The notes: generated by a model not told the origin, from the letters alone. Counted from the stretch's first letter, positions 7,561-16,325 are shown. The stretch: 64,000 bases of DNA from JAJRPT01 sp965661945 (GCA_965661945.1 CBFIFP010000005.1:113643-177642), one strand, 5' to 3'. Numbers and translations are program-made.

Positions 7561-8922
7561 ATGAAAACAATTCTTCTAATTTTAATTTTATCATCATTTA
7601 ACTTAAATTCGCAATGGGAATTAATAACTTATCCACCAGTTATCCCAACACAACATTATGCATTAAAAGGCGATTCGGTTTATGTTTTTAGAGATTATTT
7701 TGGATGGTTTAAATCTTATGATTCTGGTGAAAATTGGGAGTTAAATAATAATATTTTTAAAAATGAAGAAGGTAAAACTATTTATCCAATTTATAACAGA
7801 CCTTATTTTATTAAAAATTATGTTGTTATGGAGGGAGGTCATAAAACTCCTTTTGTATATCTCTCATCAGATTATGGAAAAACTTTCAATAAATGTACTG
7901 TAAAAGATCAATTTGGATGGGGTTATGATTCATTTATAGTTGGACATTTGAATTATGTAGTTGTTGAAAATAATGAAATTTATATAGGAAGTGAATATGG
8001 TTTATATATTTCAATTGATGATGGCATTACTTTTTATGAAAAAAGTACACCAGGTTCTCATTTTATTTATCATTCTGGAATAACTGATGATACTCATGTT
8101 GAGCAAGGTCTATTAAGCAAGTTAAATTCAAGTGTAACAAGTATTCTACTTTATGATGATAAAATTTATTTTACTTCAAGTTTTAGAGGCTCAGTATTTA
8201 AAAATGTCGATTATAAACGTAATGACACATTAAACTCAATATATTTTCCTATAATGGATTATTTTTTTTATAACAAATTCAATACTTCACAACACCCATA
8301 TAGAGGAAAAAAAGCTAACATGATTTTAAAAATTAATGAAAATATTTTTACTGACTTTAATAATGAACTTTGGAAGTCAAATGATAAAGGTGATACTTGG
8401 GAACAAATTGAAACATTTGGATTGACTTCTATCTCAAGATTATTTTCTTGTGGTGAAATTTTATATGCAATAGAAGATAATGTTGGTATTTTTATGTCAG
8501 AAGACGAGGGAGAAACTTGGCAAAAAGTAAATTTGATGAAGTCACAAGATTATCTGGGTGAAAGAGAAATTACAGATTGCGTTAATTTACAATTTTCAGA
8601 AAATTACGCATTTTTGCAAACTAATTATGGGCTATGTCGCGCTCCGCTCAAAGACTGCAAAATAGTAACAGATATAAGTAGCGTAGAAAGCGCCACTACA
8701 GACCCCAAAATCTACCCCAACCCCGCCAGCGAAAGCATCACAATTTCTGGCATCGGGCAGGGCATCGTTACGATTTACAATACCTTAGGGCAGAAGTTAA
8801 TAGAAAAGGAAATCTTCGGCACAAGCACCATAAATACTAATGATTTGCAAACGGGAATGTATGTAATTAAGTTAGAAAGCGGTGGCGAGGTGGTTTTTGA
8901 GAAGGTGATAGTTAATAGGTGA
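7561..8922 (+). CDS. Secreted BNR/Ycf48-like beta-propeller protein with T9SS type A sorting domain
   Basis: 453 residues. Signal peptide MKTILLILILSSFNLNSQ. The body has repeated SxDxGxTW-type turns (SYDSGENWE, SSDYGKTFN, SIDDGITFY, SNDKGDTWE, SEDEGETWQ), the hallmark of sialidase-like/BNR and Ycf48-type propellers. No enzymatic motif is evident. From about residue 385 a canonical sorting domain follows (KIYPNPASESITISG ... LQTGMYVIKLESGG), which directs outer-membrane export and cleavage by T9SS. The last roughly 280 bases are clearly GC-richer than the body (57% in 8701-8760 against about 27% in 8341-8400, counted by eye), as if the tail had a separate origin. It follows the adhesin by 69 bases. 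Confidence 0.82.
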   Translation: MKTILLILILSSFNLNSQWELITYPPVIPTQHYALKGDSVYVFRDYFGWFKSYDSGENWELNNNIFKNEEGKTIYPIYNRPYFIKNYVVMEGGHKTPFVYLSSDYGKTFNKCTVKDQFGWGYDSFIVGHLNYVVVENNEIYIGSEYGLYISIDDGITFYEKSTPGSHFIYHSGITDDTHVEQGLLSKLNSSVTSILLYDDKIYFTSSFRGSVFKNVDYKRNDTLNSIYFPIMDYFFYNKFNTSQHPYRGKKANMILKINENIFTDFNNELWKSNDKGDTWEQIETFGLTSISRLFSCGEILYAIEDNVGIFMSEDEGETWQKVNLMKSQDYLGEREITDCVNLQFSENYAFLQTNYGLCRAPLKDCKIVTDISSVESATTDPKIYPNPASESITISGIGQGIVTIYNTLGQKLIEKEIFGTSTINTNDLQTGMYVIKLESGGEVVFEKVIVNR

Positions 8923-8956
8923 TAGGTAAAATTGTTGTTTTTTTTGGTGATTTGGC

Positions 8957-8983
8957 TGGATTCATCGCTGGCGCTCTGAATGG
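8957..8983. repeat. Diverged copy of the 1407/1813 repeat core
   Basis: The bases ggattcatcgctggcgctct and the following gaatg match the gattcattgctgcgctctgaatg core of the right arm at 1813 with a few changes. It lies in the 175-base gap before the cohesin/dockerin gene. Confidence 0.55.
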
Positions 8984-9097
8984 TGGAATATAATTTTTGA
9001 TTGATAGAGTTGCTTAGTTTATTATTTGAGAGTCTAATTTTAAATTTTGTGATTTATGTTGTTGTATTTATGGCACTAAATTTGATTATGCTTAGGT

Positions 9098-10465
9098 ATG
9101 AAAAAAATACTTATCATATTAATCATTTTGGTAGCCAATTTGGATATATATAGCCAAAACATTAAACTTGTGAGGACAGACGTGGATTCTACTCGCAAGG
9201 ATTTTGTTACTTCTACTTATATGTTTGGCTTTGATGTTCAGATTGATGGCCTGCAGAATTGTAATAATGCGTCCTTTCAGTTGAAGTTCGATAATGCCCA
9301 GTATATCAAGTACTCTGGTGCGATGTTGAATGACTTTAAGGATAGTGGGACGGTGTTTATTTATGAATATCGTGAGCCGGGAACTAATGAGATTTATCTT
9401 AATATTGGTGTATTTTCGGGTCAACCACTTGGTGAGAATGATTTTGATAATCCTAATTTACTTCGTCTTGAGTTTGTTGTAACTCCTACGGCACCAAATG
9501 ATGAACGTGTAACTTTTACTTTTATTAATGCTTTTGGTTCTACATATCAGGATGGTACTGGACAATCTGTTCAACTTGCTTCAACACCTACTATACTAGA
9601 AGTTCATGGTTATGTAGATGTATGGCCTGGTGATACTGATAATAACCAAGTTGTTGATAATGTGGACTGGACAACTGTATCTGAAAATCTAAAATTCAAA
9701 GAACGATTTCCTGGTTATCGTTCATTTAAAAGAGAAAATGCAACTACTAATTGGTTTCCGCAACGTTCTCTGGTGTGGGATGTGGAAGATGCTACTTATG
9801 CTGATTGTGATGGAGATGGTGAGATTTCAGTAACTGATGGCTTGGTTGTGCTTTTAAATTTATCAACTGCTCAGAATTCAATTATTAAAGAACCGAAAGC
9901 TCAAATTTTACAAAACAATGATAATCTTATTCCAGTTTATATAGAACATCACAGAAATTATCGAGGTATTTTTGGTCAAATTGAGTTTAATAATATTGAA
10001 ATTGAAGATGTTGTTATTGGTGATTTGTTTTCTATGGGGAACTCAATGTTCCACGTGGAACAAAACACAATGAATTTCACACTTGGGAATATGGTTAATA
10101 GTCAATTTGTAGATAAAAGTGGAATTGCATTTTACATAAAAACCAAAGAGCCGGTAGAGAACCTTGATTTGAATTTTATTCAATTAAGAGGTATCTCTGA
10201 AACTAATACGCTATTTAATCTTCATCAGTCTGCATTATCAGTGGAAAAGGATAACAAGTATAATGTAATTTATACTGGTGATGAATTAAGAATTGAATCA
10301 AATGAAAGAGTCAATTCATTTAAGATTATTGATATTCGTGGCAATTTACTTTCTGAGAATTTTAATACAAATCAAACAAAAATAGATTTGATTTCTGGTT
10401 ATTACATGGTAATTATCGAATCAAATGAAAGACAAATCAAATATCCATTAATGATATTAAAATAA
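9098..10465 (+). CDS. Secreted protein with cohesin-like and dockerin-like domains and T9SS type A tail
   Basis: 455 residues. Signal peptide MKKILIILIILVANLDIYSQ. Residues about 25-170 form a beta-rich module resembling a type I cohesin (FQLKFDNAQYIKYSG ... LLRLEFVVTPTAPNDE). Two calcium loops of the dockerin/EF-hand pattern follow: GDTDNNQVVDNVDW (about 182-195) and DCDGDGEISVTDG (about 233-245), separated by about 40 residues. A second beta domain and a C-terminal sorting-type domain (FKIIDIRGNLLSENF ... GYYMVIIESNERQIKYPLM) complete it. The stop abuts the murQ start with no spacer. A perfect parS-type palindrome lies inside the gene and encodes MFHVEQ. Confidence 0.75.
   Translation: MKKILIILIILVANLDIYSQNIKLVRTDVDSTRKDFVTSTYMFGFDVQIDGLQNCNNASFQLKFDNAQYIKYSGAMLNDFKDSGTVFIYEYREPGTNEIYLNIGVFSGQPLGENDFDNPNLLRLEFVVTPTAPNDERVTFTFINAFGSTYQDGTGQSVQLASTPTILEVHGYVDVWPGDTDNNQVVDNVDWTTVSENLKFKERFPGYRSFKRENATTNWFPQRSLVWDVEDATYADCDGDGEISVTDGLVVLLNLSTAQNSIIKEPKAQILQNNDNLIPVYIEHHRNYRGIFGQIEFNNIEIEDVVIGDLFSMGNSMFHVEQNTMNFTLGNMVNSQFVDKSGIAFYIKTKEPVENLDLNFIQLRGISETNTLFNLHQSALSVEKDNKYNVIYTGDELRIESNERVNSFKIIDIRGNLLSENFNTNQTKIDLISGYYMVIIESNERQIKYPLMILK
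10047..10062. other. parS: parS-type ParB binding site (inside coding sequence)
   Basis: TGTTCCACGTGGAACA, a perfect 16-bp palindrome of the bacterial chromosomal parS class (consensus near TGTTNCACGTGNAACA). It lies inside the cohesin/dockerin gene, where it is read as MFHVEQ. Two more sites follow within 2.2 kb. Confidence 0.82.
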
Positions 10466-11383
10466 ATGAGAGATTTATTTAATGAAATATCTAAATTGAA
10501 TACGGAGCGAGTTAATCCAAATTCAGTCAATATTGATATTTCCTCGACGTCTGAAATCCTAAAAATAATTAATGACGAAGATAAAATTATTGCATTTGCG
10601 GTTGAGAAGGAACTTCCTTTTATCGAAATTGCAGTAGATGAAATATATAAACGACTATCAGTAGGTGGTCGTTTATTTTATTTTGGTGCTGGAACTTCAG
10701 GCAGGTTAGGAGTTGTAGATGCCGTGGAATGTCCACCTACTTTTGGAACAAATCCAGATATGGTACAGGGTTTTATTGCAGGTGGTGAGCAGGCAATGTT
10801 TGTAGCTCAAGAAGGTGCGGAGGACTCAGTTGAAGATGGAAGAAAGCAAATAGATATTCATAATATTACTCAAAATGATATTGTTTCTGGAATTGCTGCA
10901 TCTGGCAGAACGCCTTGGGTAAAAGGAGTTTTAATGGAAGCGAAAGCAAATGGTATTTATACGATTTTTATAAATACAATTGGTAGAAAGCAAAGCAAGG
11001 AATTGAATATTGATGTAGATTGTTTGATTTCACCGGAGGTAGGAGCGGAAGTAATTATGGGTTCAACACGAATGAAATCAGGGACTGCTCAAAAGTTAGT
11101 TTTGAATATGCTCACTACTGCGGTAATGATTAAAATGGGGAAGACATATAATAATATTATGGTTGATTTACAGATGACAAATGCAAAACTAAAAGAACGA
11201 GCTAAACGAACTGTGATGATGATTTGCGATATTGATTACGTTCAAGCAGAAGCACTTCTCCAGAAAAGTAATTACCACGTAAAGTCGGCAATAGTGATGA
11301 ATTTCAAAAATTGCGATTTCCCCACCGCACAGGAACTTTTATATAAATCAAACGGTTTTGTAAAGAAAGCAATCAAGTCATAA
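10466..11383 (+). CDS. murQ: N-acetylmuramic acid 6-phosphate etherase
   Basis: 305 residues, normal for MurQ. It has a SIS sugar-isomerase fold with YFGAGTSGRLG (about 72-82) and the catalytic-region motif VDAVECPPTFG (Glu88), then GSTRMKSGTAQK. A C-terminal helical segment (QAEALLQKSNYHVKSAIVM ... AQELLYKSNGFVKKAI) shows the family's usual UBA-like end. The enzyme splits the D-lactyl ether of MurNAc-6-P to give GlcNAc-6-P during cell-wall recycling. It starts at the base after the preceding stop, so it is probably translationally coupled to that secreted protein, an unexpected partner. Confidence 0.95.
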   Translation: MRDLFNEISKLNTERVNPNSVNIDISSTSEILKIINDEDKIIAFAVEKELPFIEIAVDEIYKRLSVGGRLFYFGAGTSGRLGVVDAVECPPTFGTNPDMVQGFIAGGEQAMFVAQEGAEDSVEDGRKQIDIHNITQNDIVSGIAASGRTPWVKGVLMEAKANGIYTIFINTIGRKQSKELNIDVDCLISPEVGAEVIMGSTRMKSGTAQKLVLNMLTTAVMIKMGKTYNNIMVDLQMTNAKLKERAKRTVMMICDIDYVQAEALLQKSNYHVKSAIVMNFKNCDFPTAQELLYKSNGFVKKAIKS

Positions 11384-11389
11384 ACTAAT

Positions 11390-11405
11390 TGTTCCACGTG
11401 GAACA
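11390..11405. other. parS: parS-type ParB binding site
   Basis: TGTTCCACGTGGAACA, identical to the site at 10047, starting seven bases after the murQ stop codon. Confidence 0.85.
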
Positions 11406-12156
11406 GGGTTGTGTGGTTTTGAAAATAATTTAAACAAAAATATAATAAAAAAAGGATGTGATTTAATTTAAAAAAATTAAGTCAAAAAAGATAGAAGGGT
11501 ATATTAAAGTTTCTCGGTATATTGAATAAAGATGTTGATGTATTAGAATTTCAAAAAAGATAAGAAATTAATGGGAATGAAATAAATGCACTAAATAAAC
11601 GACATAAAAATAAATAACGAATCACTAATTATATTTTCTGATGCTGGAGAATTTTATTTTAATATTAGCGAATTATCACCATAATTGAAATATGCTTCTT
11701 GATTAAAAATAATACTTACCAAGTTTCACCCTCGAAATATTTATATTGAAATTTACTCGATGAAGATATTTCATTGCACGCATTATTAAGCCAATCTTTA
11801 AAAGTATATTTAACTTAAAATTAATACTTTTTTTATTAGTTTTATAATTATATAAACAATTGATGAATTAGAAAGTCAATTAAAAAATCTTATAATAAAT
11901 CAATATATCTATAATTCATAGCAAAAACCTAAAAAAAACGACTTCCATATTTTGCGATTATGAAGAGATTGTCAGCTTATTTATGGTTTTATATGAAAAA
12001 GTCTTAAAACCCCTTAAATCGAAATTAATCGGCTATATTTGTGATTTAATTAAAATACTAAAAAACACTAGTGGTAATTATTGATGAGACAATATTGAAA
12101 CAATATATTTCTTCAATTAATTCTTTTTTTGAATTTTTATATTGAGGAGATTATTA

Positions 12157-12216
12157 ATGAAACACGATGTTCCACGTGAAACAATTATAAAAGAAATATT
12201 TTGGAAAGTAGTATAA
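12157..12216 (+). CDS. Possible 19-residue leader-like ORF overlapping parS
   Basis: ATG at 12157, protein MKHDVPRETIIKEIFWKVV, preceded by a strong Shine-Dalgarno-like gaggag seven bases upstream. The parS palindrome at 12168 supplies codons DVPRET. It may be a chance ORF around the site; there is no family to compare. Confidence 0.2.
   Translation: MKHDVPRETIIKEIFWKVV
12168..12183. other. parS: parS-type ParB binding site (one-arm variant)
   Basis: TGTTCCACGTGAAACA differs from the other two sites at one base and still fits the TGTTNCACGTGAAACA form. It is 2.1 kb from the first site. Confidence 0.8.
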
Positions 12217-12258
12217 AAAATTTTTAAATTAACCTGTATTTAAAATTTGACAAAAAAA

Positions 12259-12281
12259 ATGGGAGTTCAAAAAACTCCCAT
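12259..12281 (-). terminator. Rho-independent terminator of the TenA/CADD-like gene
   Basis: Stem atgggagtt / aactcccat with a five-base loop. On the minus strand it is followed by a run of eight T residues (plus-strand A run at 12252-12259). It lies 23 bases past the minus-strand stop. Confidence 0.85.
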
Positions 12282-12304
12282 TTATAGTTTTAATTAATTA
12301 ATTA

Positions 12305-12862
12305 TTAATTTAAGTATTTGTCCAGTGCGTTGTAAAATATTTCAGCGCCTCTGTCAAATCCACGATTGAATTCATCTTCATTAGCATTTTGTTTTGCTAA
12401 TTGTCTTCCAAAAGCAATGTGAGCTTCTTCGTCCATGTGTTCATCAAAATATTTCAGCTCAGCACTTTCGTAACCATAGTGGCAAAGAAGACCTTCTTTT
12501 TTAGTTACAGCTACTTCTGGTTGTTGCATTTCAAATGCATGAATTGCTCCCAATAATTCGCTTGAAGACATTGAATCTAGTTCTGCAACAACGTCATTCA
12601 TTGAAGGAAAAGAATCAACTTGCGGTAATTTAGATTTCCAAGTTTGCCATAAAGCAATATGGTCTGTTTCATCTTTTACAACGCTTTGAGCAAATTTGTT
12701 ATCAGCATCAAACGAATTTATAATTTTTTGCCAGTAAGTAGGCATAAGTTCTATGAATTCGTTGTAAGATGAATGATATTTAGCTAATTGCTCTAAAGTA
12801 ATATCTCCTTTAGTCCAAGATTGGTAAAAAGGATGATCTAATAATTTGTGTTTTAATTCCAT
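12305..12862 (-). CDS. TenA/PqqC-superfamily helical protein, CADD-like
   Basis: 185 residues, all-helical. The start MELKHKLLDHPFYQSWTKG and the pattern KDETDHIALWQTW, FEMQQPEVA and DEHMDEEAHIAFGRQ supply the Glu and His residues that bind the di-metal centre in the haem-oxygenase-like/TenA superfamily. The closest remembered groups are the CADD proteins, where Chlamydia and Nitrosomonas members make p-aminobenzoate from their own tyrosine, and the iron-containing redox enzymes. The exact metal-ligand spacing cannot be confirmed by eye, so thiaminase-like or oxidase roles remain open. The gene is monocistronic, with a good terminator and a clear AGGAG ribosome site. Confidence 0.6.
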   Translation of the reverse strand: MELKHKLLDHPFYQSWTKGDITLEQLAKYHSSYNEFIELMPTYWQKIINSFDADNKFAQSVVKDETDHIALWQTWKSKLPQVDSFPSMNDVVAELDSMSSSELLGAIHAFEMQQPEVAVTKKEGLLCHYGYESAELKYFDEHMDEEAHIAFGRQLAKQNANEDEFNRGFDRGAEIFYNALDKYLN

Positions 12863-12957
12863 AAATGACTCCTAATATATTTAAATTTTTTTTTCAAATT
12901 TTAAATCACAATTTAAGAAATAAAATTTGAAATACAATTAGTTTATTTCTTTTATAC

Positions 12958-14035
12958 TTAAATTTCTTTACCAGACTTTAAGATTACAAGTTCAACTCTT
13001 CTATTTTTGGCTCTGCCTTCATCTGTATCATTGTCGGCAACTGGTTGGGTTGGACCATAACCTTTGATAACAACTTTATCTTTATCAATACCTTTTTTCA
13101 TAAGATACTTACGAACTTCTTCAGCTCTTCGTTCTGATAGTTTTTTGTTTAACAATTTCACCAAGGTTAATTGGCTCTCCCCATTCTCCATTTTCATCTT
13201 TGATAGAAACATACATATCTGTGTTACCAAATAGTGAGCCGCGAGAAAGAGTGTTATATTTTACATGTTCACCAATACCGCCAGGTCTATCTGAAACAAA
13301 AATAAATGCTTTACCATCATTAGTTAGTTTACCATCACAGTCAAAAAACTCGGAGTTAATTCCTAAAGGGAATTGAATGGCTTCCGACCAACCAAATGGT
13401 GTTTTTTCGGCGTAGTATAAATCTCCTCCTCCTGGAGTTTCTTTATAATTTCCAAAAAGTATCATTGTATTTCCATCAGTAGTAATACCTTGAGGAGATT
13501 CTTCTGTATTTGAAGTATTGAAAGGAGCGTCAAGTTTTTTTGCTGGAGTCCATATATCATTTATCTTTGTAGAGAAGAATATATCGTCAGTTTCGTTATC
13601 AAAGCCATCTCTGGTTGTAGAGGAGAAATACATTGTTTTTTCGTCTGCAGTTTGGATGGGAGCAATCTCAGAAGATAAGGAATTAATACCACTTCCAATA
13701 TTTCTTTCTTCTAAAAGTTCATTTTTTCTTGAAAGTATTTCAATTATATCTTCAATGTGTTGTTTTTTATCAGGGAAATTATCTTTTTGGGAGTTTAAAA
13801 TATTAACTGCTCCTTGCCAATCTTTTTCTACAATTCGTGGTTCAATATATCTAATAAGAGCAATAAATGCATCTTCAGAAGGAGCATAATCGTAGATTAT
13901 ATCAAAATAATCATCAAGAGTTTCCTCAGTAGGAGAATAAAAAAGTAGTTCTTGGTCTGGAACTTCTTGCGAGAAAAGGTTAAAAACTGTGATGAATAAT
14001 AAAAAAGATAATGTTTTTTTCATTTGATACTCCAT
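12958..14035 (-). pseudogene. Broken PD40 beta-propeller / OmpA protein gene
   Basis: Two overlapping minus-strand frames. The upstream frame (13121-14035) starts MKKTLSFLLFITVFNLFSQ (signal peptide) and carries PD40-type repeats (TMYFSSTTRDGFDNETDDIFF, GDLYYAEKTPFGWS, AFIFVSDRPGG). It ends out of frame at GEIVKQKTIRTKS. The downstream frame (12958 to about 13150) holds only the second half of an OmpA domain (NKKLSERRAEEVRKYL ... GRAKNRRVELVIL). The frames differ by one base at about 13141-13155. Normal family members carry more PD40 repeats and a whole OmpA domain, so I infer a large internal deletion with an out-of-frame junction rather than a simple indel. Confidence 0.65.
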
Positions 14036-14120
14036 ATAAAACGCAATTTAAAAAATAATATTGATAATATAAAATGGATAATGAAAATATATATTAAAAT
14101 ATAATTGAATGAATATTAAT

Positions 14121-14381
14121 TTAATATATTTTATTTCCTAAATTCAAAATTGAAGTTAGTCTTAAGTCAAATTTATATGTCAGTGTTTTTTGATAAACAA
14201 AAGGTAAAATATTTATGTCCATTTCACCTTTGGTATAAAATGGTTCAATAGTAATACTAGGATTTATTCCAATGAAGTTATATAGTTTATATTTTTGTGC
14301 TAAAAGTATTGTGTTTTGTAAAAGTGTATAACTATCGTTATAAATAATCTTTTTTATTACGTTTTTCAGTTTCTTATCGCA
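14121..14381 (-). pseudogene. Remnant of an outer-membrane beta-strand protein
   Basis: On the minus strand an open stretch of about 86 codons runs from a stop at 14382 to a stop at 14121 with no usable start codon. Its translation looks protein-like, with alternating strands (LLQNTILLAQKYKLYNFIG, ITIEPFYTKGEMDINILPF, TYKFDLRLTSILNLG). I read this as the 3' end of a decayed outer-membrane protein gene. The rest of 14036-14459 shows nothing else. Confidence 0.45.
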
Positions 14382-14459
14382 TTAAATAATATAATATTAA
14401 ATAAATTAGAGTCAAGCAAAAATGTCTTTTATTAGACTAAATTTATCTAAATATCCTTA

Positions 14460-16325
14460 TTATTGATTAAACTGGATTTTATATAAATTTTTATATACAC
14501 CATTTTTCTCTAATAATTCTGAGTGATTACCTTGTTCTACTATTTTACCATTGTCAAAAACATAAATTTTATTGCAATCTAATATTGTTGCTAATCTATG
14601 AGCTACTATAATTGCAGTTCTGTTTTCTAAAGAGTCGTTGATTGCGGTTTGAACTATTTTTTCTGATTCTGAATCTAAAGCAGAGGTTGCTTCATCAAAT
14701 ATAAGGATATCTGGATTGCTAAGTAGCGCTCTGGCAATAGCGAGTCTTTGTCTTTCTCCACCAGAAAGAATAAGACCTCTATCTCCTATGTTAGTTTCAA
14801 TACCATCATGAAGTTTAGAAACAAAGTCCCAACAATGTGCAACTTTTAATGCATTAATTACCTCAGAATCCGTTGCAGATTCGTTCCCATATTTCAAGTT
14901 ATTTTTAATTGTATCGTTAAAAAGCACTGTCTCTTGTGAAACCATACTAAATCTATTTCTATAATCTTTTAAATTATAGTCTTTTATATTGATGTTATCA
15001 AATAGAATATAACCTTTTTTAGGGTCATAAAAGCGTATCATCAAATCAAGAATTGTAGACTTACCGGAGCCAGAAGCACCTACAAAAGCAACTTTCTCGC
15101 CTTTATTAATTACTAAAGAAACATCTTTTAGAATGTCTTCATCTTGGTAGGCAAAGGTAATGTCATTAATTTCAATTTTATGATTAAATTCATTAATGTT
15201 TTTAGTGCCTGATTTAACTTTACTTTCGGAGTCTAATATTCCAAAGACTCTATCTGCCGAAACGTATCCTCTTTGGAATCCTGCAATAGAATTAACCATA
15301 GTATTAACTGGGCTCATTATTCCAAATAAAACCATGATGAAATATACTAAATCAGAAGGTGAAATTTGATTTTCCATTACTAATCCACCACCTACAATTA
15401 AAACAACACAAAGCGAAATAATTGCAAAAACTTCACTAAGACCTGGAACAAAAGAGAGCATATTTTTATGTTTAACTGCTGCTTTTACAAACTTAGACGT
15501 ATCGTTATAAAATTTTTTATTAGCTTTTTCTTCAGCGTTGTATGATTGTATTATTCTAATCCCTGCAATGGTTTCTTGAAGGGTTGATGTAAAGTCTGCC
15601 ATATATTCTTGCATTCTTCTGCCGTATCTTTGTAGATATTTTCTGGCAAACCTTAGGATTCCTAATGTAAAAAAAGTAGTGGAGAAAGCTATAAGAGTTA
15701 GAATAGGTGAAATTGAAAGGAGTAGATAAAAAATTATTATTGATTGAATAAATTCGCGAAAAACTGTTAAAGAATTTAGTATTGTAGTATTATTTAGCAC
15801 TTCAACATCACTAATTAAAATTGAGATTAAATTACCTTGACGAGATTTAGAGAAGTAATCTAAGGATATGGAAGATAATTTAGTGAATACCCTATCTCTT
15901 ATTGATTTGATTATATTTTGTTGTAGAATAGCGCTGACATAAGTAGCAAAAAATTTAGCTAGGTTTTTAAGTATGAAAATCGAAACAGCAAGAATACTAA
16001 AATAAAAAAGAGTTTGCTTTATGTCATTTTCAATGAAGATTAATTCTTTGATGTAGTTATAAAAACCGTATTCTATTTGTTTTAAGAAGCTGCTATCTGG
16101 GATTTCTTTAACACCCATATCTTCTTGAAAAACAATTTCTAATACAAATTTGAATAGGGGGAAGGTTATGGCTGTAAGTACTGAAAATATAATATTTAAG
16201 AAAAAAGATAAGATAAGAACTTTTTTAAAAGGAATAACAAAAGAAAAGACTCTTTTTAATGTTTTGTAAGTTGATGTATCTATGGGAGATTTACTTTTGT
16301 TTGATTTATTTTTCTCTAGTTTCAT
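14460..16325 (-). CDS. ABC exporter, fused membrane and ATPase domains (MsbA/lipid-exporter type)
   Basis: 621 residues. An N-terminal six-helix exporter domain (about 30-345) is followed by an ABC ATPase with Walker A GASGSGKS (416-423), signature LSGGE (520-524), Walker B and DEATSALDSES (544-554) and H-loop VAHRLAT. The architecture is that of MsbA-like homodimeric exporters that flip lipid A-core or other lipids across the inner membrane. The substrate cannot be fixed from sequence. There is no partner gene next door. A TATATTTG (possible -7 element) lies about 45 bases before the start, but I found no matching TTG. Confidence 0.85.
   Translation of the reverse strand: MKLEKNKSNKSKSPIDTSTYKTLKRVFSFVIPFKKVLILSFFLNIIFSVLTAITFPLFKFVLEIVFQEDMGVKEIPDSSFLKQIEYGFYNYIKELIFIENDIKQTLFYFSILAVSIFILKNLAKFFATYVSAILQQNIIKSIRDRVFTKLSSISLDYFSKSRQGNLISILISDVEVLNNTTILNSLTVFREFIQSIIIFYLLLSISPILTLIAFSTTFFTLGILRFARKYLQRYGRRMQEYMADFTSTLQETIAGIRIIQSYNAEEKANKKFYNDTSKFVKAAVKHKNMLSFVPGLSEVFAIISLCVVLIVGGGLVMENQISPSDLVYFIMVLFGIMSPVNTMVNSIAGFQRGYVSADRVFGILDSESKVKSGTKNINEFNHKIEINDITFAYQDEDILKDVSLVINKGEKVAFVGASGSGKSTILDLMIRFYDPKKGYILFDNINIKDYNLKDYRNRFSMVSQETVLFNDTIKNNLKYGNESATDSEVINALKVAHCWDFVSKLHDGIETNIGDRGLILSGGERQRLAIARALLSNPDILIFDEATSALDSESEKIVQTAINDSLENRTAIIVAHRLATILDCNKIYVFDNGKIVEQGNHSELLEKNGVYKNLYKIQFNQ

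Larger units (their letters stand above)
11384..12304. other. 921-base gene-free AT-rich region carrying two parS sites
   Basis: No ORF above 20 codons looks real. The region contains parS sites at 11390 and 12168, a 20-codon ORF at 12157-12216 and the terminator at 12259-12281. I searched by eye for DnaA boxes (TTATNCACA) and found no cluster; the nearest is ttatcacca around 11676. It may hold a decayed gene or a ParB nucleation region. Confidence 0.55.

Noticed and set aside
11384..12304. Possible oriC in the empty region between parS sites
   Set aside because: No cluster of DnaA boxes and no dnaA, dnaN or gidA nearby. parS clustering alone shows proximity, not the origin itself.
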